Positions 17,301 to 26,300 of a stretch of 46,305 nucleotides of DNA are shown piece by piece. The stretch comes from CAYWKS01 sp964458935 (GTDB lineage Bacteria > Planctomycetota > Phycisphaerae > Phycisphaerales > Zrk34). A program made the translations under genes and the position numbers. The notes under the pieces were generated by a model. The model did no database searches, was not told the DNA's origin, and was given only the letters and a program-made list of their open reading frames with translations. Position 1 is the stretch's first letter, and the number at the start of each line of letters is the position of its first letter. The DNA is taken from the NCBI GenBank assembly GCA_964458935.1, contig CAYWKS010000026.1:1-46305 (forward strand), given 5' to 3'.

Positions 17301-20300
17301 ACCAGCCGCGACGCAAACAGCCGCTGGATCGTCGGCCCGACCACGCCCGCGTCGTTGTGCTCCAGCGGGATCACCTCGATCACCACGGTCGGGTCCCGCC
17401 GCTCGACGTCGATCTGCTCCAGCAGGCCGTCGATGATCTTCGCGTCATCGGCGTTGGAGACGATCAGCAGGCTGTTGGTGCGGAGGTCCGGCAGCACGAT
17501 CGGGCGTTGCCGCGCCACCTCCGGCGTGGCCGCCTGCGCGTACCGCTGGTTGAACAGGTTGGTCAGCGTGGCGGCGACGCTGCCGGCGTTGGCCTGGTCG
17601 AGCGCGACCAGCCTCACGCGGCCCTGCAGCGCGGGGTCGGCGGTGTCCAGCTTCTCGGCGAGCCGCCGGACCAGCTCGTAGCCGTCGGCGCCGCCGCCGA
17701 CGATGATGGCGTTGGACCGGGGGTCGGCCGCGAGGATGACCCGCAGCGCTTCGGCGTCGGCGACGCCCAGCGCCTCCTGCCGCTCGACGCGGGCGTCGAG
17801 CATCCGCTGGAGGATGGGCGCGAGCGTGGCGGCGTCGGCGTTGTCGAGCGGCACCAGGCGGATGTCGCGCAGGGCCAGCTCCTGCTCGGTGTCGAGGCTC
17901 TTGAGCAGCGCATCGATCACCCCGAACGTCTTGTCGCTGGCCACGATGACCAGCGCGTTGGTGCGGGTGTCGACGGTGACGGTGGGGATGTCTTCGGCGC
18001 GGATGGCCGGATCGCCGGGGCGCTGACCGGCGTAGAGGTCGGTGATGACCTGCCGCACGCGGGAGGCCTCGGCGTGCTCGAGCGGGTAGACGCGCACGCC
18101 GCTGCGCTCGCGCGGGCCCGGCACGTCCATCGTCGCGACCACGTCGGCGATCAGCGGCATCACGTCCGCCCGGGCGGAGACGACGAGCATCTGCGTGGAC
18201 GGGTCGGCCTGGATGGTCAGGGCCGGGCGGACCTTCGCGATGTCGCTGGTCTTGACGCCCTGGCCTTCGAGCACGGTGCGGAGCCGCGTGACCTGGGTGC
18301 GGACGCCCTCGGCCCCCGGGGCGGGCGCGCCCTCGGCGAAGACGGCCCGCAGCACCGAGGCCAGCCGGTCGGCGTCGGCGTGCTTGAGCGTGAACAGCCG
18401 CAGGTCCGTCGTCGCCTCGTCCTGCTCCCGGTCCAGGTCGTTGACGATCCGCTCGGCGAGCCGGATCGACTCGACCGTGCCGCTCACCACCAGCGTGTTG
18501 GTGCGCGGATCGATCGCGACGTTGAGCGGGCTGACCAGCGCCCTGCCGGTGGGCTGCGCGGGCGCGGCGCGGCCCTCGGTGGGTGTGCCGGGGGCGCCGG
18601 CGAGCGTGCGGCCCTGGCGGAAGACCTCACGCAGCGTCGCCGCCACCGACCCGGCGTCCGCGCGGGACAGGTGCATCAGCTTCACCCGCGCCTCGTCGGC
18701 CAGGGGCACGCGGTCCATCACCTCCACCAGCGCCGCCAGCGCGGTCAGGTTGTCCGGCGTCGAGGAGATCAGCAACTGGTTGGACCCGGCCTGCCCGGCC
18801 GCCAGCGGATCCGAGACGATCTTGATCGGCTTGGTCAGGTCGAGCTCGGGCAGCGGCCGGTCGTCACCGGCGCTGATCCGCAGCCGGCGCACCTGTTCCT
18901 GCAGGGCGCGCGCTTCGGGCGAGAGCCGGCCGCCGGGCTGCGGGGTGAGCATCTGGTTGAGCACCTGGGCCAGCCGCGCCGCGTCCGCCTTGGTCACGGT
19001 GACGATGCGGACGTCGGCCGACTCGAACGCCGGCGCCCGGTCGAGCGCATCGATCGCCTTGTCGATCTCGTCGAAGACCTGCTGCCGCGTGGTGATGATG
19101 ATCGATCGGGTGCGGTCGTCCGCCTGGACGTTGACGATCTCCCCGGAGAGCGCCTGGACACTGGCGAGCATCTGTCGCAGCAGGGGCAGGACCTTGCTCG
19201 GCGTGGCGTGCTCGAGCTGGTACACGCGGAACTGGGGCTGGGCGGCGATCTGCTCGGCGTCGAGCTGCGTGATGAGCGCCGAGACTTCTTCGAGCTTGTT
19301 CCGCGGGGCCGCGACGACGACGGCCTGGCTGTTGGGCAGGGCCGTCACCGTCACGCGCTGCTCGGGCGGGGCCTGGTCGTTCGACGCCCGATAGGTCTGG
19401 CCGAGCGCCTGGGCGAGCCGCGTGTTGGTCGCGTGTTCGAGCTGAAAGACCTTGAGCTCGGGGCGGTTCTCGGCGGCGGACGCGTCGAGCGCGGCGGCGA
19501 GTTGCCGGATCGCCTGGAAGTCCTCTTCACCGGCTTCGATCAGGATGGCCCGCTGCTTGGCGAGCACGGTGGTCTCGACGCGGCCGCTGCCGCCCCCGCC
19601 CCCGCCCCCGGGGTTGGCGCGGGGGTTGGCGCGACCGCGACGCCCGCCGCCGACGGGCGCGGCGTCGGTGCCCCCGCCGAAGACCTCGCGGATCGCGCTG
19701 TCGACCTCGGCGGGGTCGGCGTGCTCGATGGGGATGATGCGGGGCGTGCCCCGGGCGGGCTTCATCCGCTCGACCTGCTGCACCCACTGGTTGACCTGCT
19801 CGTGCATCGACTTGCTCGTCACGAGGATCAGCGCGTTGGCGCGCTGGTCGGCGGCGACGGCGAGCGGGTCGAGCTGCTCCCCCCGGCCGATCGTGCGACG
19901 CTGCTGCTCGTACAGGTCGCGCACGGTCTGCGCCACCCCGCCGGCATCCGACGTCTCCAGCGGCACGATGTACACCCCCGTGGTCGCGCCGGTCGAGGCC
20001 TGGTCGAGCTGCATCGCCATCGTCATGAGCGTGTTCAACTCGTTCGCCGGGCCGTTGAAGACCAGCGCGTTGCTCGACTCCTCGGCGGACACGACGACGG
20101 GGCGGCTGTTGCGCTGACCGCGGGTGGCGTTGGCCGCCGCCGCGCCCAGCACCTGCGCCAGGTCACCCGCCCGCGCGTTCCGCAGCAGGATGAACTCGGT
20201 CCGCATGCCGCCGGCGTTCTCGGTGTCCAGCCGATCGATCAACGATCGCACCCGGTCGGCGTTCTCGGCGCTGGCGGTGACGATCAGGCTGTTGGAGTCC

Positions 20301-23300
20301 GGCTCGGCGACGACGGTGACCAGGTCGTCGGGCTCGACGCGCTGCCCCCGTCGGGGCGCGAACGCCTGGCTGACCGCCGCGGCGACGCTCGACGCCTGGG
20401 CGTGCTCCAGCGGCAGGATCATCGGCGCCGCGTCGCGGCCGACGCTGGTCGAGTCCACGTTCTGCGCCAGCTCCTTCACCCTGGCGAACGTGGCGTCGTC
20501 GGCGCGGACGAGCACCATCCTCGCCTTGGCGTCGGACTCGATCACGACCTGCTGCACCGCGCCGCCGGCGCCACGGGGCACGAACACGTTGCGGAGCACC
20601 CGCGCGACCGCGTCGGCGTCGGCATGGTTCAGCGGCACCATCCGCACCGGCATCGACTCGACCGCGGGCTTGTCCAGGTCCGCCAGCAGCGCCGCGATGC
20701 GCTCGTGCTCGTCGTCGGTGCCGCGGACGAGCAGGCTGTTGCTCGACCGGTCGGGGCTGATCCGCAGGCCCGCCGCGGGCGCGGCGCGGCCTCGGCCGCG
20801 ACGGCCGCCGCCGGCCCCCTCGCCCATCGTCTCGGTCAGCGCGGTCGCCGCCTGGCGGGCCTCGGCGTGGGTCAGGCGATAGACCCGCACCGTCGCGCCC
20901 TCGTCCCCACGCGCCGCCGTCAGGTCCTCGATCACCCGGGCGACGAGCGGCTGGGTGTCCGACGAGGCCGAGACGATCAACCGGCCCGCCTCGACATCGG
21001 CGGTCACGATCACGGGCAGCTCGTTGGCCCGCGGCTCGGCGGCGAACACCTCCCGCAACGCCTCGACCATCGCGATCGGATCGCCCTGCTCGACCGGGTA
21101 CAGCCGCACCACCGGTTCGCCGGCCGCCGCGGCCGACTGGTCCAGTTCGTGGATGATCGGCTCGAGGACCGCCATGACCTCGCCGGGCGCGGCGACCACG
21201 ATGCTGTTGGCCTTCTCGTTGGCGCTGACGCCGACCAGGGTCTTCAGGTCGACCTGCTCCGTCCGGCCGTCCGTCACGACCTCGACGACCTGCTCGACCC
21301 GGCGGGCGCGGTCGCGCTGCGTGCGGCCGCGGGCCTCGTCGCTCGCCCCGGACTCCAGCAGTTCGTTGAGCGTTGCGACGACCTGCGCGGCATCGGCGTT
21401 CTGGAGCCGGAACACCCGCACCTCGCTGACCACGCGCGGCACCTGGTCGATCTGCGCGATCAACTGCTCGATCACGTCCAGGTGCGTCGACCGGGCGCGG
21501 ACGAGGACGTTGCGGTTGCGCGCGTCGGCGACGACGCTGATGACCTGCTTGGGCGGGGCCGGCTGCTGCCGCTGGCGTTCGCGGCCGCCGTTCCGCCCCT
21601 CGCGATCCTCGCGCTGTTCGTCGCGGTCGGGCCGGGCCGGCTCGGGCGGCTTCTCGCGGGGGTTGAACAGCGCTTCGAGCATCGCCGCGACCGCGGACGG
21701 GTCGGCGTGCTCGAGCCTGAAGATCCGGAACTCGTCCTCGGCGGACTGCACGCCGTACGTGAAGTCAAAGACCAGCGATTCGATCGCGTCCAGGTCCTTC
21801 CGCGGGCCGGAGACGATCAGCGCGTTGACCTTTTCGTCGACGAGGATGGTCACCGGCTGAGGGCCGGCGAGCTCGGCCGGCCGCGGCGGATCGGCGGCGG
21901 TCGGACCGGCGTCGCCGCTGGCGTTGGGATCGTCGGGCGCGGGGGCAGGGTCATTGCCGTCGCCGGGCTGGGCGAACAGCGGCGACGGGTAGACCTCTAT
22001 GACCTCGCCGCCGTCCTGGTCGTCGGCGCGGTCGCCCTGCTCGACGATCACCCGGGTGCCGGACATCTCGGGGTACAGGCGTTCGAGCACGTCGGCCATG
22101 CGTGAGGCCCGTGCGTTGGTCAGCGGGATCACGCGGACGTTGACCGCCGAGGTCGCCGCGGCCTTGTCGAGCTTGGCGATGATCGGCTCCATCTGTTCGA
22201 GATCGGCGTCGTTGGCGACGATGGTCACGGCGTTGACGAAGTAATCGGGCTGGATGACCGGTCGATCGGGCCCCTTGCGGTCGACGTAGAGCGCCTGGAG
22301 CGTCCCGGCGACCTCGAAGGCGTTGGCGTTCTCGAGCCACAGGTAGCGGACGTCCCGGTCCGGCGCGTCGGGGGCCTGGTCCAGCATCTCCAGCAACTGC
22401 TCGACGACCGCGAAGTGCGCCGGGGTGGTCGAGACGACGAGGCTGTTGGTGCGGGTGTCGGCGGCGACGCTGAAGGGGATGACCGGGGCGGCGCGGCCGC
22501 GTGCGCCGGCGCGGCGGGTCTGGGCCTGTTGCAGGGCGTCGCGGAACAGCTTCTCGACCGAGCCGGACAGCGTCGCGGCGTCGGCGTTGCTCAGGGGGTA
22601 GACCCGCATCTGCACCGACGAGCTGGTCGACTTCTCATCCAGCCGCGCGATCATCTCGACCACCTCGGCCACGCGGTCGGCCGGGCCCCGCACCAGCACG
22701 CTGTTGGAGTTGGTCTCGGCGGTGACGGTGACCGCGTCGGCGTCCTGCGCCGGGGCGCCGGGTCGGCCCCGGGCCGTCTGCGAGCGGGCCTCGACGACGG
22801 CGGTGACCGCGTCGGCCATGGTCACGGCCTGGGCGTTGGACAACTGCACGGACTGGATCACGATCTGCGAGCCGGCCTCCTCGCGGTCGAACGTGCGGAT
22901 CAGCTCGTCCGCCATCGACAGCTTGCTCAGCGGCGCCTGCACGACGAGCGTGTTGGTCGCCTCGACCGCGGCGACCCGCACCGTCGCCGCGCCGGGGTCG
23001 AGACGACGCACCCAGCGGTTCCGCGGCGACCGGTCGTCGGCCTCGGCGAGCATCGACTGCAACACGTCGACGAGGTCGACGGCCTCGGCGAACCGGAGCT
23101 TGTACGTGCGGGTCTGCGTCGGGTCCGGCTGCGCCGACTCGACTTGCTCGATGACCTTGTCAATCTCCTCGAACTGGGCGGCGGCCGCGGCGACGATGAG
23201 CTGGTTGGCGGCGGCGTCGGCCTCGAAGCGCGGCGGCTCGGGGCCCGTCCGATCGCGCGTGGCGAACAGCCGCTGCAGCGAACCGGCCAGCTCCTCCGCC

Positions 23301-26300
23301 TTGCCCGATTCGAGCGCGTAGGTGCGGACCTCGCGGCCCTCGGCGGCCTCGGGCTGATCGAGGCTCTCGGCCAGCGACGCCAGCGCCTCGATCCGACCGC
23401 GCGGGGCGCTGATGACCAGCGTGCGGTCGCCCGGACCGGCGGTGATGATCACCCGGTCGGTCTCACCCGACGACGATCCGCCGCGACGCCACGGCGACCA
23501 GCGGTCACGCGACGACCCGCCCTCGGTTTGCAGTTGCGACAACACCGATGCGAGCTGGGCGCCCGAAGCGTGCTTCAGCGGCACGATCCGCGTCTCCCGC
23601 GACTGATCCAGCGTCGACTGATCCAGCGAACCGATCAGCTCCTCCAGCGCCGCCTGCTTCGCCACCGGGGCACGCAGCAGCAGCGAGTTGCTCGGCTCGT
23701 GCGCCCGGATGACCACGTCGCGGTCCGGCTCCATGCCGCGCAAGGCCTCGACCATGTCCTCCGCCTTGGCCGATTCGAGGTGGATCAGCCGCATCAGCGT
23801 CCCCGCGTCGTCCTCGGGCACGTCGACCGATTCGATGATCTGGCTGATCGCGTCCTGTTCGTCCTGCGGCGCATAGATCAGCAGCGTGTTGTCCCGGTCG
23901 GAGCTGGAGAAGATGACCTGTCGTTCGCTGCGGTCGCTCCAGTCGCGGCGGTCGTACATGTTGCGGAGGGTCCGCTCCAGATCGGCGGCGTCGGCGTGCT
24001 CGAGCTTGACCGTGCGGGTGACCGGCTGGGTGGTGGCGGCGACCGAGGCGTTGATCTGCTCGATGACCGCCTCGATCGACTCCCAGTCGTCGGCGCCGGC
24101 GGCGATGATCAGCGAGTTGGTGCCGCGGTCGGCCTCGATCTCCACGGCGCCGCCGGTCGTCTCGGGCAGCGTACGTGACAGGGACCGGGCCACTTCGCGG
24201 GCGTCGCCGGACTTGAGGCTGAACACGCGGACTTGCCGCTCCGCGCCGGGGGCGGGCTCGGTGTCCAGCGATTGCACGAGATCGGCGATCGCCTGCTGCT
24301 CGGCCTCGAGGGCGAAGACGATCAGGCTGTTGTCGACGTCGTTGGCGGTCACCGTGACCGGCCGCTCGTAGCGCGCGCGCCAGTCGCGGCGGTCGTACAT
24401 CTGCTGGACGGTGCGGGCCAGCTCGCCGGCTCGGGCGTGCTCGAGCGCGACCCGCCGGGTCGCCGGCTGCCGGGCGTCGCCGACCGACTCGTTGAGCTGC
24501 GTCACGAGCTCGGAGACGGTGGGCCAGTCGGCCGGGGAGGCGGCGATGATCAGCGCGTTGGTGCTGCGGTCGGGCTGGATCTCGACGGGGGCGTCGGTCG
24601 TGCCCTCCAGGGCGCGCGACAGGGCCGATCCGACCTCGCGGGCGTCGCCCGACTCGAGCGCGAGGACGCGGACCTCGCGGCGGGCGGCGGCGTTGGGCTC
24701 GGCGTCGAGCGCGTCGAGCAGCCCGGCGATCTGCTGCTGTTCATCCTGCGGGGCGTAGATGAGCAGGTTGTTGTCCGCGCCGGCGGAGATCACCACCGGC
24801 CGCTCCCGCTGCACCAGCCAGTCCCGCCCGCGGTACATGGTCGTCAGCGTCTGTCGGGCCTCCTGGGCGTCGGCGTGGTCGAGCTTGATCGTGCGGGTGA
24901 TCGGCTCGTTGGTCGCGGCCACCGAGGCGTTGATCTGCTCGATGACCTTCTCGATCTGAGGCCAATCCTCGGCCCCGGCGGCGACGATCAGGGCGTTGGC
25001 GCCACGGTCGGCTTCGATCTCGACGGCCCCCCGCGTGGTCTGCCCCAGCGTGCGTGACAGGGCGGAGGCGACCTGCCGCGCATCGCCGGACTTCAGGCTG
25101 AACACCCGGACCTCGCGCCGCGCCTCGCCGGTGCGCTCGACGTCCATCGAGGCGACCAGCTCGCCGATCGCCTGCTGCTCGGCCTGCATCGCGAACACGA
25201 GCAGGCTGTTGTCCGACTCCGATGCCGAGACCACCACCGGCCGCTCGTAGCGGGCCGACCAGTCACGCCGGTCGTACATGTTCTGCAGCGTGGGGGCGAG
25301 GTCGGCGGCCTTGGCGTGCTCCAGTTCCAGTCGCCGCGTCGCCGGCTGCCCGGCGTCCCCGACGGTCTCGTTCAGCTCCTCGACCAGTTGGGTGATGGTG
25401 GGCCAGTCGGCCCGGGCGGCGGCGATGATCAGGGCGTTGGTGCTGCGATCGGCCTGCACCTCGACCGGGGCCTGGGCGACGCCGTCGAGGGCCCGGCCGA
25501 GTGCGTTGGCCAGGGCGCGGGCGTCGCCGCTCTCCAGCGCCAGGATGCGCACTTCCCGCTGGGTGTCGACGCCGGTGTTGGCGTCCATCGTGTCGAGCAG
25601 TTCGGCGATCTGCTGCTGCTCTTCCTGCGGGGCGAACACGAGCAGGCTGTTGTCCGCGCCGGGGGAGATCACCACCGGCCTCTCGTAGCGGGCCCGCCAG
25701 TCGCGCCGGTCGTACATGTTGCGGAGGGTCTCGGCCAGCTCGCTGGCGCTGGTGTGCTGGACCTTGAGGATGCGCGCGGTCGGCTGGCCGGACGCCGTGA
25801 CCGCGGTGTTGAGCTGCTCGATGACGCCGGTGACCTTGGGCCAGTCGCTCTCCAGGGCGCTGATGATCAGGCTGTTGGTGCCACGGTCGGGCTGCACGGA
25901 CACCTCGCCGTCGGTGGCGCCGCGGAGCGCCTGGGTCAGGGACCGCGACACCTCCCAGGCGTCGCCGGCCTTGAGGCTGAACACCCGGACCTGGCGGGGC
26001 TCGGTCGCCGCCCCCGCGTCGAGCTGCTCGACCAGCCGCTCGACCTCGGCCATGTACTCGGCGTCCGCGGAGACGACCAGGGTGTTGGTGCGGCTGTCGG
26101 GGACAACGCTGAGGGTGTGCCGGACGCGGCCCCATTCGTCGCGGCGGCTGAGCGACTCGATGAGCACGCGGGCGAGCTGCTGCGCGTCGGCGGACTCGAG
26201 CGTGAACAGGCGGACCGCTGGCCCGTCCGCGCCGGCCCCGCCCTGGTTCAGCTCCGTCAGCAGCTTCTGGATCGTCGGCCAGTCGTCGGGCGGCGCGGCG

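Noticed and set aside
13988..22105. An open frame of 2705 codons on the strand opposite the giant secretin
   Set aside because: It is the antisense mirror of a repeat-rich, high-GC gene whose codon bias keeps the opposite frame open. It has no start signal, and its product is repetitive Gly/Asp/Val/Arg text with no domain. The minus-strand frame has a signal peptide, N0 and barrel.
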